From Jezberella montanilacus (lineage in GTDB: Bacteria > Pseudomonadota > Gammaproteobacteria > Burkholderiales > Burkholderiaceae_B), in NCBI RefSeq assembly GCF_003003055.1, contig NZ_PVTV01000011.1, positions 248,001-312,000 on the forward strand: a stretch of DNA of 64,000 nucleotides, written 5' to 3'. The position numbers were made by a program, and so were the translations under genes. The notes below the pieces were generated by a model. The model was not told the DNA's origin. It saw only the letters and a list, made by a program, of their open reading frames with translations, and made no database searches. Of this stretch, positions 48,778 to 59,278 are shown piece after piece. The first letter of the stretch is position 1; every line of letters begins with the position of its first letter.

Positions 48778-50856
48778 ATGTCACTCAGACCCAATCCACT
48801 GGCATCGTTTGGACGGGATCTGATCGATTATGCGTCGATTACGCCTGAAGACATCAAAGAAGCAGTTGCTGCGTATTTAGTCCAAGCCCGCGAAGCTGTG
48901 ACTGCAGCAGCTGACCCTAGCGTCGCAGCGACTTGGGCGACGATCGTTGAACCACTAGATAGAGCCTGCGGGCCTCTCTGGCGTGCTTGGTCGATCGCAG
49001 GCCACCTCAACGCGGTGGTCAACACCCCAGCGCTTCGCGATGCCTACAATGCAATGCTGGCACCGGTGACTGAGTATTCAACCTGGGTTGGATTGCATGA
49101 GGGTCTTTATCACCAGTACCAGCGCATGAAAACAAGCTCAGGCTTTGCGTCTCTGAGCGCTGCGCGCCAGCGGGTGATTGAGTTAGCGCTGAGAAACTTC
49201 AAACTAAGTGGCGTCGAGCTCAAAGGCGATGCTCGACAGCGCTATGCTGAAAACTCAGAGAAGCAATCACAGGTGTCGCAAAAATTCTCAGAAAATGTCC
49301 TGGATGCAAAGGACAAATGGTCACTGCTGTTAACCGAGGCGTCAAGACTTGAGGGTGTTCCGCAGGATGTGTTGGATTCACTCTACGACGAAGAAAAGCA
49401 AGCCTGGGTGGTCACGCTGAAAATGCCTTGTTATCTGCCGGTGATGCAATACGCCAAAGATCGTGATTTGCGACACACTTTGTACAAGGCCTATGCAACG
49501 GTTGCTTCGGAATTTGGTGAGGCAGCTTGGGATAATTCTGCCTTAATCGAAGAGTCTTTGCATTTGCGTGCAGCCGAAGCTGAGTTGTTGGGCTTCAAAC
49601 ACTTTGCCGAACTGCGTTTGCAAACGCGCATGGCAAAGAATGACGATGAAGTGATCAAATTCTTGCGTGAGCTCGCCGCACGAGCCAAGCCGTTTGCTGA
49701 GCGTGATCTTGCTGAGTTGCGCGCATATGCTGCCAAAGAACTCGCGCTGACAGATCTGCAACCATGGGATGTGCCCTTTGCCTCAGAGCATTTGCGCGAA
49801 ACGCGCTACGCCTATTCAGAAGATGAGGTCAAACAGTATTTTACCGAGCCTCGCGTCTTATCCGGTCTGTTTGAAGTGGTCGAAAACCTGTTCGAAGTCA
49901 AACTGCATCCGATTGAATTCAGCCCCTGGCATGAGGATGCTCGTGCCGTTGAGGTGCTTAACAAACAAGGCGTGAAGGTTGGTTATTTGCTACTCGACTT
50001 GTACGCGCGCACCGGTAAACAAGGCGGGGCCTGGGTCGATAGCGAAAGGGCAAGGCACAAGCTGTCAGATCACATCGAATTGCCCATCATCAACCTCACT
50101 TGCAACTTTGCTAAGCCACAAGGGGATCGCCCTGCCCTCTGGACCCATGACGACGTGATCACGCTCTTTCACGAGAGTGGTCATGCACTGCATGCTTTGT
50201 TATCCGAAGTGGATGAGCCTGGGGCATCGGCTTTCGCGGCTGTTGAATGGGATGCGATCGAATTGCCATCCCAGTTTATGGAGAATTTCTGCTGGGAATG
50301 GTCGGTGCTTGAGCAATTGACCGCGCACATCGAAACAGGCGAGCCCTTGCCACGAGCGCTTTTCGACAAAATGACCGCTGCCCGTAATTTTCAGAGCGGG
50401 ATGCAAGCAGTGCGTCAAATCGAATTTTCGCTCTTTGACATGCTGATGCACAACAAGCCAACCGGGCTTCCAATAAAGGCTGTGCTTGAGTTGCTCGAAG
50501 CGGTTCGCGCAGAAGTTGCCGTCCTGCGCCCACCGCCATGGCATCGATTTCCGCACAGTTTTTCGCATCTTTTTGCGGGTGGTTATGGTGCTGGGTACTA
50601 CAGTTACAAGTGGGCAGAAGTTTTATCGGCTGATGCGTATGCTGCTTTTGAAGAAGCAGCCCTCGCTTCAAAGCATTCGGTGCCCACAACGACTTTGGAT
50701 GCTGTCACTGGCGCAAGATTTAAAAAAGAAATTCTCGCCGTGGGTGGCCTCAGATCCGCGTCAGAATCGTTTAGAGCGTTCCGCGGCCGAGATGCCACGA
50801 TCGACGCCCTCCTTCGTCACAGCGGGATGACCGAGGAAGTCGCAAGCCTGCCATGA
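48778..50856 (+). CDS. prlC: Oligopeptidase A (M3 metallopeptidase)
   Basis: A 692-residue M3-family peptidase. The zinc site HESGH is at residues 465-469 (TLFHESGHALHALL), with the third ligand Glu downstream. The C-terminal HRFPHSFSHLFAGGYGAGYYSYKWAE block is characteristic of oligopeptidase A. It degrades cytoplasmic peptides, including signal-peptide fragments. The start at 48778 has AAAGGA upstream; a TTG seven codons earlier is rejected. Overlaps the SCO gene by 4 bp. Confidence 0.94.
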   Translation: MSLRPNPLASFGRDLIDYASITPEDIKEAVAAYLVQAREAVTAAADPSVAATWATIVEPLDRACGPLWRAWSIAGHLNAVVNTPALRDAYNAMLAPVTEYSTWVGLHEGLYHQYQRMKTSSGFASLSAARQRVIELALRNFKLSGVELKGDARQRYAENSEKQSQVSQKFSENVLDAKDKWSLLLTEASRLEGVPQDVLDSLYDEEKQAWVVTLKMPCYLPVMQYAKDRDLRHTLYKAYATVASEFGEAAWDNSALIEESLHLRAAEAELLGFKHFAELRLQTRMAKNDDEVIKFLRELAARAKPFAERDLAELRAYAAKELALTDLQPWDVPFASEHLRETRYAYSEDEVKQYFTEPRVLSGLFEVVENLFEVKLHPIEFSPWHEDARAVEVLNKQGVKVGYLLLDLYARTGKQGGAWVDSERARHKLSDHIELPIINLTCNFAKPQGDRPALWTHDDVITLFHESGHALHALLSEVDEPGASAFAAVEWDAIELPSQFMENFCWEWSVLEQLTAHIETGEPLPRALFDKMTAARNFQSGMQAVRQIEFSLFDMLMHNKPTGLPIKAVLELLEAVRAEVAVLRPPPWHRFPHSFSHLFAGGYGAGYYSYKWAEVLSADAYAAFEEAALASKHSVPTTTLDAVTGARFKKEILAVGGLRSASESFRAFRGRDATIDALLRHSGMTEEVASLP

Positions 50857-51488
50857 CAAGGTTGACCAAACTCGTCATGGGCATCAGGTTTTTGGTGATG
50901 ATCTGGGTTTGCCTGACTCTGCTCGCTTGCTCAGAAAAACCCCCGGAATGGTCACTCTATGATGTGTCGGGTCACCTTCCAGATCTCTCTTTCAGTTTGC
51001 AAGCAGCAGGCAACCAAACACTGACACAAGAGGATCTAAATGGGAAAACAGTTTTGCTGTTTTTCGGATACGCCAGTTGTCCGGATATTTGCCCAACCAC
51101 CATGGCGCAGTTGAGTCAGGTCGTTCAGGACTTGGGCGATGAGGCACGAGACGTGCGTATCCTTTTCATTAGCGTGGATCCTCATCGAGATAAACCTGAC
51201 ATGCTTCAGGCTTACGTTGACGCCTTTAATAAAAATGCAATTGGTCTGACGGGCGATGAGCAACAAGTTTCAGATTTGGCCAGACGCTATCGCGTGGCTT
51301 ATCAAATTGAAAAACCAAAACCCGGTGACGATCCGAACAACTATGAGGTGACGCACAGTCGCGGTGTGTTTATATTTGATAATCTGGGCCATGCGAGACT
51401 GCTCGCATCTGACACTGAACAGACCGATGCCTTGACCAAGGATATTCGTCAGCTGCTTAAATTGACGCAATCCTCAAGCAAACACTAG
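50853..51488 (+). CDS. SCO1/SenC/PrrC-family copper-binding lipoprotein
   Basis: A 211-residue exported lipoprotein. The lipobox LLAC places the lipidated cysteine at residue 26. The thioredoxin-like domain has the copper motif GYASCPDICPTT (C76, C80) and the distal His in VTHSRGVFIF. SCO proteins deliver copper to the CuA site of cytochrome oxidase or act as thiol reductases. It is followed by copper chaperone and CopA genes, making a small copper-handling neighbourhood. Confidence 0.9.
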   Translation: MTRLTKLVMGIRFLVMIWVCLTLLACSEKPPEWSLYDVSGHLPDLSFSLQAAGNQTLTQEDLNGKTVLLFFGYASCPDICPTTMAQLSQVVQDLGDEARDVRILFISVDPHRDKPDMLQAYVDAFNKNAIGLTGDEQQVSDLARRYRVAYQIEKPKPGDDPNNYEVTHSRGVFIFDNLGHARLLASDTEQTDALTKDIRQLLKLTQSSSKH

Positions 51489-51502
51489 ACAGGCTCAAAC
51501 AC

Positions 51503-51703
51503 TCAAGACGCCTGACTGTGGAACCCCGCATCTTTGATCGCGTTTTCGATGTCTTGCGGGAGGTATTCACCGTCTACCTGAACCAGTTTCGTGGACAGAT
51601 CGCATAAAACCAATGCGTCTGGTGCGACCGCATGGATCGCTTCAGTAATGCTCTTCACGCAATGCCCGCAAGTCATATCAGTTACGTTAAATTTCATCAT
51701 CAT
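51503..51703 (-). CDS. CopZ-like heavy-metal-binding chaperone
   Basis: A 66-residue HMA-domain protein. The metal site is DMTCGHCVKSI near residues 9-19, with the CxxC of copper chaperones. It is divergent from the CopA gene with 81 bp between them and presumably hands Cu(I) to CopA. No canonical CueR-type palindrome was recognised in the gap. Confidence 0.9.
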   Translation of the reverse strand: MMMKFNVTDMTCGHCVKSITEAIHAVAPDALVLCDLSTKLVQVDGEYLPQDIENAIKDAGFHSQAS

Positions 51704-51784
51704 GCCACCCCGTCTATTGCTTGTTTACAGGCGCCTGAAGAGAGCGCATCATAGGAGCTATTCAGACACTTATCGGACACCATC

Positions 51785-54103
51785 GTGACGTCACCACTTG
51801 CCCCACCCGTGGTCACTCAGGAGTTTGATTTAGCAATTAGCGGTATGACCTGCGCCTCGTGTGTCCTGCGTGTCGAGAAAGCACTAAGGGCCAACCCTGC
51901 TATTAAATCAGCCACAGTTAATCTGGCCACCGAGCGGGCACATATCGTACTAAACAGTGCTGATAACGCACGTCCTGAATCAGATGATAGCAGTAACGCT
52001 CAAGCTGTTATCTCGGCAATCGAAACAGTCACTCGTGCTGGTTATAGCGCCAAAAAGATTCTTCCAAATAGTCAAACCGCTAAAAATTTGAACGCGACCA
52101 GACTAGCCGAAGCGCAATCTTTGCAACGTTCATTTTTTCTGGCCGCCCTACTGACCTTACCTGTATTCGTTCTTGCCATGGGGGCTCACCTAGTCCCAGC
52201 AATGCACAGGTGGCTTCATCATAGCGTTGGCGATCAAATCAACTGGCTCATACAAGGCATCTTGACGACAGGGGTGCTAATCGGCCCTGGTCGAGTGTTT
52301 TTTATCAAAGGCATCCCTGCCTTGGTGCGCCTGGCGCCCGAAATGAACGCACTGGTCGCACTCGGCGCAGCGAGCGCTTGGGCGTATTCAGTCGTGGTGA
52401 CGGTATTCCCGGCCTGGTTACCCGAAGAGGCTCGCTTTGTTTACTTCGAAGCGGCTGCAGTCATTGTGACGCTGATTCTTCTGGGGCGATTGCTTGAAAT
52501 ACGAGCCAAAGGTAAAACCGGGGCAGCAATCGAGCACCTCATTGGTCTGCAACCACGCAGCGCGATGGTTTTAAAAGAAGGCCAACCCACCAGCGTTTCA
52601 ATTGAGCAGATTCAGGTCGGCGACACCATCATCATCAAACCAGGCGAAAAAATCCCGGTAGACGGAAAAATCAGCGAAGGCCAAGCCTATGTAAACGAAT
52701 CGATGTTGACGGGCGAGCCACTACCCGTGTTCAAACAAGTGCATGACAAGGTGATTGGGGGATCGATCAATACCAACACAAGCTTCAATTTTATTGCCAC
52801 GCACACGGGTAACGATACAGTGCTCGCTGGCATCGTCAATCTGGTCGAAAAAGCACAAGAAGCCAAATTGCCGATTCAAGCCCTGGTGGACCGCATCACC
52901 CTATGGTTTGTACCAGCGGTCATTGCTATTGCCCTGGCAACGCTAATCCTCTGGCTTACTTTTGATCCCCAACATCAGTTTGGTAACGCCCTCATACATG
53001 CCGTTGCCGTGCTCATCATTGCCTGCCCTTGCGCCATGGGTTTGGCAACGCCGACGTCCATCATGGTGGGGTCTGGCCGAGCCGCGGAGCTCGGCGTGTT
53101 GTTTCGACAGGGTGACGCACTACAAAGTCTCTGCAAAGCCGAGGTCGTTGCTTTCGATAAAACAGGCACGCTCACTATGGGCAAGCCAGTTTTGACGGAC
53201 TTTGTTGTAGTTTCAGCGGATTACGACAGGCGAGCGCTACTCGCCTGGGCGGCCGCGATGCAGACTTACTCTGAGCATCCCATTGCCTTTGCCATCACGC
53301 AAGCTGCGAGCGTTGAGAAGTTGCTCTTACCTGCAGCGCAAGATGTTCAAGCAATTAGTGGGTCAGGGATACAAGCCAAAGTAGCTAAGCATGCCTTATT
53401 ATGCGGTGCTGCTGCCTTGATGCAAGCCCGGGGAGTTGATATATCCCAGGTTTCGGTGCGAGCATCGGACTTCGCACAGGCCGGTAAAACACCCCTTTAT
53501 CTTGCTGTAGATCAACAAATTGCTGCAGTGCTGGCTGTGGCTGATGAGATCAAGCCAGACGCGAAACGAGCAATTGATCAACTCATCTCAATGGGCCTGA
53601 CCCCCGTCATGATCACAGGTGATAACGCACTGACGGCAAAAGCGGTGGCGGCGACCCTCGGTATCAAAGATAGTCGAGCTGAAATCCTACCAGAGGGTAA
53701 GGCAGCAGCGCTTAACGACCTGAGGCGCTCAGGTAGATCGCTCGCCTTTGTTGGTGATGGTATTAACGACGCACCTGCTCTTGCCACCGCAGACGTCGGC
53801 ATTGCGATTGGCACGGGAACCGACGTTGCAATTGAATCAGCGGCTGTCGTCTTGATGTCAGGTCACCTGTCAGGTGTTGTGACTGCGATCGCTATATCAA
53901 GAGCGACCATGCGCAATATCAAACAAAACCTGTTTTGGGCCTTTGGCTACAACGTCGCCTTAATACCCATCGCAGCTGGCGTGCTCTACCCTCACTTTGG
54001 CATAGCGCTATCACCAATGTTTGCGGCGGCAGCCATGGCAAGCTCGAGCGTGTTTGTAATAACCAACGCCTTGAGACTCAAGCGATTTCGTATCGCTGAC
54101 TAG
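51785..54103 (+). CDS. copA: Copper-translocating P1B-type ATPase
   Basis: A 772-residue Cu(I) exporter. It has one N-terminal metal domain with C23 and C26 ([11 protein letters not shown]), about eight TM helices, the transmembrane CPC at 414-416, and the phosphorylation Asp458 in DKTGT. The SEHP nucleotide motif is present as YSEHPIAFA, and [18 protein letters not shown] closes the P-domain. The start is a GTG at 51785. It exports cytoplasmic copper. The next gene, for the nitroreductase, converges with a 4-bp overlap. Confidence 0.93.
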   Translation: MTSPLAPPVVTQEFDLAISGMTCASCVLRVEKALRANPAIKSATVNLATERAHIVLNSADNARPESDDSSNAQAVISAIETVTRAGYSAKKILPNSQTAKNLNATRLAEAQSLQRSFFLAALLTLPVFVLAMGAHLVPAMHRWLHHSVGDQINWLIQGILTTGVLIGPGRVFFIKGIPALVRLAPEMNALVALGAASAWAYSVVVTVFPAWLPEEARFVYFEAAAVIVTLILLGRLLEIRAKGKTGAAIEHLIGLQPRSAMVLKEGQPTSVSIEQIQVGDTIIIKPGEKIPVDGKISEGQAYVNESMLTGEPLPVFKQVHDKVIGGSINTNTSFNFIATHTGNDTVLAGIVNLVEKAQEAKLPIQALVDRITLWFVPAVIAIALATLILWLTFDPQHQFGNALIHAVAVLIIACPCAMGLATPTSIMVGSGRAAELGVLFRQGDALQSLCKAEVVAFDKTGTLTMGKPVLTDFVVVSADYDRRALLAWAAAMQTYSEHPIAFAITQAASVEKLLLPAAQDVQAISGSGIQAKVAKHALLCGAAALMQARGVDISQVSVRASDFAQAGKTPLYLAVDQQIAAVLAVADEIKPDAKRAIDQLISMGLTPVMITGDNALTAKAVAATLGIKDSRAEILPEGKAAALNDLRRSGRSLAFVGDGINDAPALATADVGIAIGTGTDVAIESAAVVLMSGHLSGVVTAIAISRATMRNIKQNLFWAFGYNVALIPIAAGVLYPHFGIALSPMFAAAAMASSSVFVITNALRLKRFRIAD

Positions 54104-54687
54104 ACTTTGCCATCCCAGAAGTGGGTCATGGTCATCGGATCAGGACGCTGTGCCACCGGCAACTTCATCTTTGGTGTCCCCAGCGCTAAGAAACCGACAA
54201 AGCGATAGTCCAGGGCATCGAAGCCCAACGCTTCGGGGACCTCGTCCGTGTAAGTACCCAGACCAGTGCTCCAATAAGAAGCGAATCCAAGCATATGAGC
54301 CGCGTTCTGGATGTTCATCACTGCAGCGCCCATCGACAGGGTCTGCTCAATTTCTGGCACCTTGTCATTATCGTGAGAAACTTTATACGCTAAGCCAAGG
54401 AGCATGGGCACATCACCCAACCATTTCCGCATATTCTGTTCTTTCTCTGGCGTAATCTCGCGTCCTGAACGGCGGGTAGCATCAATCGCGAGGTTCGTCA
54501 GCGCGGCGATGTACTGTTGTGTGACGACAGCAAACCGCCAGACGCGCATCGCGGCATGATCTGGGGCACACATTGCTGTTTGCAGAATTTGTGCCAACTG
54601 CTCACCAGTCGGCGCTGGCGCGACAACCAGCTTTTGTGATCGGCGGCTAGTTAAATAGTCGATAGGTGCTATGGTTGATTCAGTCAC
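54100..54687 (-). CDS. Nitroreductase-family FMN protein (YdjA-like)
   Basis: A 195-residue single-domain nitroreductase. Family features include LTSRRSQK at the N-terminus (FMN phosphate contact), [15 protein letters not shown] and [13 protein letters not shown], ending in FLALGTPK. The short length and RRSQK motif fit the YdjA type, which reduces nitro or quinone compounds with NAD(P)H. Single gene. Confidence 0.85.
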   Translation of the reverse strand: MTESTIAPIDYLTSRRSQKLVVAPAPTGEQLAQILQTAMCAPDHAAMRVWRFAVVTQQYIAALTNLAIDATRRSGREITPEKEQNMRKWLGDVPMLLGLAYKVSHDNDKVPEIEQTLSMGAAVMNIQNAAHMLGFASYWSTGLGTYTDEVPEALGFDALDYRFVGFLALGTPKMKLPVAQRPDPMTMTHFWDGKV

Positions 54688-54727
54688 GTGACGGATCCTA
54701 TTTACGAGCGTTTAAAAAATCGGAACG

Positions 54728-54763
54728 TTAAAAAACCCAGCGACACCGAAGCGAGGCTGGGTT
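54728..54763 (-). terminator. Intrinsic terminator of the cold-shock gene
   Basis: Minus-strand AACCCAGC pairs with GCTGGGTT (8 bp) around a 14-nt loop that itself can fold, followed by TTTTTAAC. It lies 45 bp after the csp stop. Confidence 0.85.
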
Positions 54764-54807
54764 AATCATCACCGATCTGTCAGACAGACCGGCGATTCAA
54801 ACCAAAA

Positions 54808-55011
54808 TTACAAAACTTGAATGTTGGTCGCGCTGGGGCCTTTGGCGCCCTGACCGATTTCAAAGCTGACTTTTTGGTTTTCTTCAAGTGTTTTGTAACC
54901 ACTTGAACGAATCTCTGAGTAGTGAGCGAACAGATCTTTGCCGCCGCCATCAGGCATGATGAAACCATAACCTTTTTCGGCGTTGAACCACTTAACGACA
55001 CCAGTTGCCAT
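54808..55011 (-). CDS. Cold-shock domain protein (CspA family)
   Basis: A 67-residue single-domain nucleic-acid binder. RNP1 is KGYGFIMPD and RNP2 is LFAHYSEI, with [14 protein letters not shown] at the start. The ATG at 55011 follows AAGGAAG. A long leader upstream is usual for this family and may fold for thermoregulation. Confidence 0.95.
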   Translation of the reverse strand: MATGVVKWFNAEKGYGFIMPDGGGKDLFAHYSEIRSSGYKTLEENQKVSFEIGQGAKGPSATNIQVL

Positions 55012-55374
55012 TTGAACTTCCTTGATAAGTAAAAAAACGGGCAAAAAATACCCAACGTGCTAGATGGTCAAGGAAGGGATAGCCATTATGTATTACCACT
55101 AAGGGCGACAGATCTGGGACAAAAACCACGTCGCTTGAATATCTTGCCCATTGAGTGTATGGGTGAAGACAACAAGAGTCAATTGTTTCTGTGATTATTT
55201 TCTCAAAACACCCGAAATATTTAACTTTTAATCAGTTTGTTGCTTTTTTCTCTGCAAAAACCTGGTTCTGCCGAGCAAAAAACGGGAACCTCGGTTTTTA
55301 CGACATGAATACAGAAAAATTCACTAGGTGACTATCCCTACACTTCTCATATCGACTCACAACAGGTGAACCAT
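55012..55374. other. Divergent intergenic region between csp and dadA
   Basis: A 363-bp stretch without a gene. It must hold the csp leader and promoter (minus strand) and the dadA promoter (plus strand). It is AT-rich with A/T runs around 55197-55260. No confident promoter hexamers or operator symmetry were identified. Confidence 0.5.
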
Positions 55375-56670
55375 ATGAAAGTCATCGTTTTAGGCGCTGG
55401 GGTTGTTGGCACAACCACTGCATATTATTTGGCCAAAGCGGGTGCGGATGTGACGGTCATCGATAGACAGACTGGGCCAGCAGAAGAGACAAGCTTCGCC
55501 AATGCTGGGCAGATATCGCCAGGCTATGCAACGCCTTGGGCTGCACCTGGGATCCCACTCAAGGCAATTAAGTGGATGTTTCAAAAGCATGCACCCCTTG
55601 CTATTCGACTGGACGGCAGCCTTTGGCAATTGCAGTGGATGCTCAGTATGCTGCAGAATTGCAATTCGGCTCACTACGAGACCAATAAAGAACGAATGAT
55701 GCGCGTTGCTGAATACAGCCGCCATTGCCTGCAAGCGTTGCGAGCCACGACGGGGATTCAATACGAACAACGCACGGGCGGCACACTGCAAGTGTTTCGT
55801 ACGGATGCTCAACTAGAGGCGGTTAAGCTAGACATGAAAGTCTTGAGCGAATTGGGTGTGCCTCATGAACTGTTGACAGGCCAGCAACTGGCACAAATCG
55901 AACCAGGCTTAGCGTATGCCAAAGTCCCCCTTGCTGGGGGACTGCATCTTCCCCACGACGAGACGGGCGATTGTCATCTGTTTACAACCCAGCTTGCTGA
56001 GATGGCCCGTGATCTGGGTGTTCAGTTTGCTTTTAATCAGAGCATTCAAAGCATTCAAACGGCCGGTACTCAGATCACCGGTGTGGTTGTTGATGGGATG
56101 GTCAAGACAGCGGATCAATATGTCTTGGCGATGGGCAGTTATTCACGTCAAGCTTTGCTGCCGCTGGGGATCAAGCTGCCCGTTTATCCCGTCAAAGGCT
56201 ACTCGCTGACAGCACCCATTATGGATGAATCACAGGCACCCCAATCAACTGTGCTGGATGAAACGTATAAAGTGGCCGTTACTCGCTTTGATCAACGAGT
56301 CAGAGTGGGTGGCATGGCTGAATTAGGCGGCTTTGATCTGCGATTAAACCTCGATCGCCGTGAAACGCTAGAAAAAGTGGTCAACGAACTGTTCCCGGGT
56401 GCAGATAGCCGTCATGCAAGCTTTTGGACTGGCCTTCGTCCCATGACGCCCGATAGTACCCCTGTCATTGGCGCCACTCGTTATAACAATCTTTACCTCA
56501 ATACTGGGCACGGCACGCTTGGCTGGACCATGGCCTGCGGTTCGGGCAAGCTAATTGCAGATTTAATGACACAGCAACGCCCAGAAATTAGTACGGATGG
56601 CTTAGCCATTGATCGTTACACCCAGCAGCAACGAGCTATCTCTCTCAAACCCCAACCGGTGAATGCATGA
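55375..56670 (+). CDS. dadA: D-amino acid dehydrogenase, small-subunit type flavoprotein
   Basis: A 431-residue FAD protein of the DadA family. The dinucleotide motif [19 protein letters not shown] is at residues 5-23, followed by [20 protein letters not shown] and, near the end, [17 protein letters not shown]. It oxidatively deaminates D-alanine and other D-amino acids, passing electrons to the membrane chain. Starting at 55375 gives the standard N-terminus; a GTG three codons earlier is possible. The next gene overlaps by 4 bp and supplies D-alanine from L-alanine. Confidence 0.94.
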   Translation: MKVIVLGAGVVGTTTAYYLAKAGADVTVIDRQTGPAEETSFANAGQISPGYATPWAAPGIPLKAIKWMFQKHAPLAIRLDGSLWQLQWMLSMLQNCNSAHYETNKERMMRVAEYSRHCLQALRATTGIQYEQRTGGTLQVFRTDAQLEAVKLDMKVLSELGVPHELLTGQQLAQIEPGLAYAKVPLAGGLHLPHDETGDCHLFTTQLAEMARDLGVQFAFNQSIQSIQTAGTQITGVVVDGMVKTADQYVLAMGSYSRQALLPLGIKLPVYPVKGYSLTAPIMDESQAPQSTVLDETYKVAVTRFDQRVRVGGMAELGGFDLRLNLDRRETLEKVVNELFPGADSRHASFWTGLRPMTPDSTPVIGATRYNNLYLNTGHGTLGWTMACGSGKLIADLMTQQRPEISTDGLAIDRYTQQQRAISLKPQPVNA

Positions 56671-57731
56671 CCCGACCGTCCTCCGCGCAGATTGATCTGA
56701 CAGCTTTACGAAATAACTATCAAGTCGCGCGTCGACTACACGGTGGTCGAGCTTTGGCTGTGGTCAAAGCAAATGCCTATGGACATGGTGCGATTGCCTG
56801 CGTCCAGTCTCTGCAATCGGTCGCTGATGGCTTTGCTGTCGCTATTCCTGGCGAGGCCTTTGAACTCAGGGCGGCAGCGATTCATTCTCCTATTCTTGTC
56901 ATGGAAGGTTTTTTTGACGCTGAAGATCTTAGGTGTATTGTTGAACAAAACATCTGGACGGTCATCCATCAGAACAGTCAAATCGACCTGCTTGAAGCTG
57001 CGGATTTGCCAGCTAATAGCCTGCATGTTTGGTTGAAGGTCGATTCGGGCATGCACAGAGCTGGTTTTTCGCTTGACGAGATTCAGGCCATCTATCACCG
57101 CATCAAGCGTTGCTCAGCCGTCGCATCCCTGACGTTGATGACGCACTTTGCCCGATCTGATGAGCCAGACAGTGATGCAACGGCAAGGCAGATTGCGTCC
57201 TTTGATCGCGCGACCGAGGGATTAGCTGGCGACCGAAGCCTGGCCAACTCAGGTGGGGTTTTAGCGTGGCCGGCTGCCCGACGTGATTGGGCGCGCGCGG
57301 GAATCATGATTTATGGCGCAGATCCCATACCAGAAGCGGGCAACGATTTAAAGCCTGTTATGACGCTTAAAAGCCAGATCTTCGCTGTACGCAATATCGC
57401 CGCTGGCGAGCCCGTTGGGTACGGTGCCAAGTTCATTGCCAGCCGACCCACTCGAGTAGGGTTGGTCGCGATTGGTTATGCAGACGGCTATCCCCGCGGC
57501 GCCCCCAACGGCACACCAGTATCGGTAGATGGCAGACTGACACAGCTGATCGGACGAGTATCGATGGACATGCTGACTGTGGATCTGACCGATCTGCCAG
57601 AGGCCAGAATTGGCAGTCGTGTCGAGTTGTGGGGTAATCAGATAGACATCAATCAAGTGGCTCAGCTAGCTGGGACGATCTCTTATGAACTGCTTTGTAA
57701 TGTGAAGCGTGTCACTAAAATTTACATCTAG
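56667..57731 (+). CDS. dadX: Catabolic alanine racemase
   Basis: A 354-residue PLP-dependent racemase. PLP-lysine K34 is in [11 protein letters not shown], the second catalytic Tyr is in [10 protein letters not shown], and [15 protein letters not shown] and [11 protein letters not shown] complete the C-domain. It overlaps dadA (ATGA) and so is the catabolic partner converting L- to D-alanine. The gene ends VKRVTKIYI at 57731, and a mobile-element region begins shortly after. Confidence 0.93.
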   Translation: MTRPSSAQIDLTALRNNYQVARRLHGGRALAVVKANAYGHGAIACVQSLQSVADGFAVAIPGEAFELRAAAIHSPILVMEGFFDAEDLRCIVEQNIWTVIHQNSQIDLLEAADLPANSLHVWLKVDSGMHRAGFSLDEIQAIYHRIKRCSAVASLTLMTHFARSDEPDSDATARQIASFDRATEGLAGDRSLANSGGVLAWPAARRDWARAGIMIYGADPIPEAGNDLKPVMTLKSQIFAVRNIAAGEPVGYGAKFIASRPTRVGLVAIGYADGYPRGAPNGTPVSVDGRLTQLIGRVSMDMLTVDLTDLPEARIGSRVELWGNQIDINQVAQLAGTISYELLCNVKRVTKIYI

Positions 57732-57941
57732 ACAATGACCCGACTCAGCGTAATCGCCTCTACACTTCCAAGATATTTGCTCATAAAGAATCTCTCATGC
57801 AACTCGCCACCTGAAGTGTGCATTGATGTTTCAAGCGATCTCATAATTTCTCAAAAACACCTAAAACATCAATTACATCAATAACTTAGCGTATCATATC
57901 GTCTCATTCCGTTTATAGAAACTTCTTGGAATCTTGATCGA

Positions 57942-57982
57942 TTGGGGGTATCGTTGGGGGTATCAATTCAAGGATACCCCCA
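57942..57982. repeat. TTGGGGGTATC direct repeats and a hairpin abutting the integrase start
   Basis: TTGGGGGTATC occurs at 57942-57952 and 57954-57964 in direct orientation, and its inverse GATACCCCCA at 57973-57982. The second copy and the inverse make a perfect 10-bp inverted repeat with an 8-nt loop, ending 3 nt before the integrase ATG. No separate ribosome site is visible. It is probably an integrase-binding or autoregulatory site. Confidence 0.7.
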
Positions 57983-57985
57983 GAT

Positions 57986-59278
57986 ATGCTGTCCACACTA
58001 AAGGTCAAATCCGCCAAACCGGAAGCGCGCGCGTACAAGCTCGCCGACAGCGGTGGGCTGTATCTTCTTGTACAGCCCAACGGCTCTAAGCTGTGGCGCT
58101 ACAAGTTCCGCGTCTGCGGCACGGAGGGACTGAAGGCGCTGGGCGCCTTTCCCGAGATTGGTCTTGCAGAAGCACGCGGACTGCACACCGATGCCCGGAA
58201 GCTTGTGGTCCAGGGTATCAATCCCATACAAGCCCGGCGCGACGAGAAGATCGTCCAGGCGCAGGATCAATTGGAGCGCATCAATGGAGTATTCGCCACC
58301 GTCGTGGCGGATTGGAACGTAGCAACGGCGGCGGACCTAAAGCCGTCCACGGTAAGACAACGCAAGCGCGAAATCGACAACGATCTGCTGCCAACGCTCA
58401 AGAGTCGCCAAATCGGCAGCATCACACGCTTGGAACTCACCGCGCTGCTCAAAGGCGTCGAGAAACGTGCGCCCGAAGTGGCGCGCAATCTGCGCAATCA
58501 CTTGTGGGGAGTGTTCGAGTACGCCATCGATTCTGGCCTGATCGAGAACAACCCGGTGCCACCCGTGCGCGTAATGAAGAAACGCAATCAGAAAAACCAC
58601 CCTGCTCTGTCCGACAAGCAGATCGGCGATTTTCTGCGGACGCTGGATAACTCGGGCAGGATTAACGAGGAAACGCGCATCGCCATGGTGTTGGTGCTTC
58701 TGACTGCCTGCCGCAAGGCCGAAGTCATCGAAGGCCGATGGGATGAAGTGGATTTGGCAGGTGCCCAGTGGGAAATTCCGGCTTCACGGATGAAGGCGAA
58801 GCGTGCGCATTGGATTCCACTGCCTCCGCAGGCAGTAGCGTTGCTCACCCGCTTACGCGAGCTCGTGCCAGCCGACCGGGAGTACCTGTTCCCGAACCGA
58901 GTGGACCCGCGCCGGCCGATGGCCAACCGCAGCTTGAATGCCTTGATGGAGCGGCTGGGACTCAGCGGCATAGGTACGCCGCACGGCATGCGAGCATCGT
59001 TCAGTACCTATTTCAATAGCATCGGTGGGAACATCGACGTGATCGAGCACTGCCTGGCGCACGTGCCGGCAAACGCGGTACGCGCAGCCTACAACCGCCA
59101 TGCGTACCAGGATGAGCGGCGCGCAATGCTCCAGCAGTGGGCGGACTATCTGGATCGGCTACGCCAGGAACGACCAAGTTCCGAGCACGAATCCGTCACG
59201 CCCGTCAAAAAAACCGAGAAAACGCCCAAGCTCGCCGCAAAACCGAAGGCTGGCCGCGTTCTTATCGATGCCATTTAA
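57986..59278 (+). CDS. P4-type tyrosine integrase
   Basis: A 430-residue recombinase with a DUF4102 N-terminal arm-binding domain (LADSGGLYLLVQPNGSKLWR, about 20-40), a core-binding domain (105-180) and the catalytic domain. R243 (TACRKAE), H333 and R336 (HGMR), the HVPANAVRAAYNR box and nucleophile Y369 are all present. A lysine-rich tail follows. It is complete and should be active, integrating an ICE or island. It converges with the MBL gene, stops overlapping. Confidence 0.93.
   Translation: MLSTLKVKSAKPEARAYKLADSGGLYLLVQPNGSKLWRYKFRVCGTEGLKALGAFPEIGLAEARGLHTDARKLVVQGINPIQARRDEKIVQAQDQLERINGVFATVVADWNVATAADLKPSTVRQRKREIDNDLLPTLKSRQIGSITRLELTALLKGVEKRAPEVARNLRNHLWGVFEYAIDSGLIENNPVPPVRVMKKRNQKNHPALSDKQIGDFLRTLDNSGRINEETRIAMVLVLLTACRKAEVIEGRWDEVDLAGAQWEIPASRMKAKRAHWIPLPPQAVALLTRLRELVPADREYLFPNRVDPRRPMANRSLNALMERLGLSGIGTPHGMRASFSTYFNSIGGNIDVIEHCLAHVPANAVRAAYNRHAYQDERRAMLQQWADYLDRLRQERPSSEHESVTPVKKTEKTPKLAAKPKAGRVLIDAI

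Noticed and set aside
57732-57985. tRNA gene as integration target of the P4-type integrase
   Set aside because: No cloverleaf or conserved tRNA boxes could be found in the gap; the target site remains unknown.
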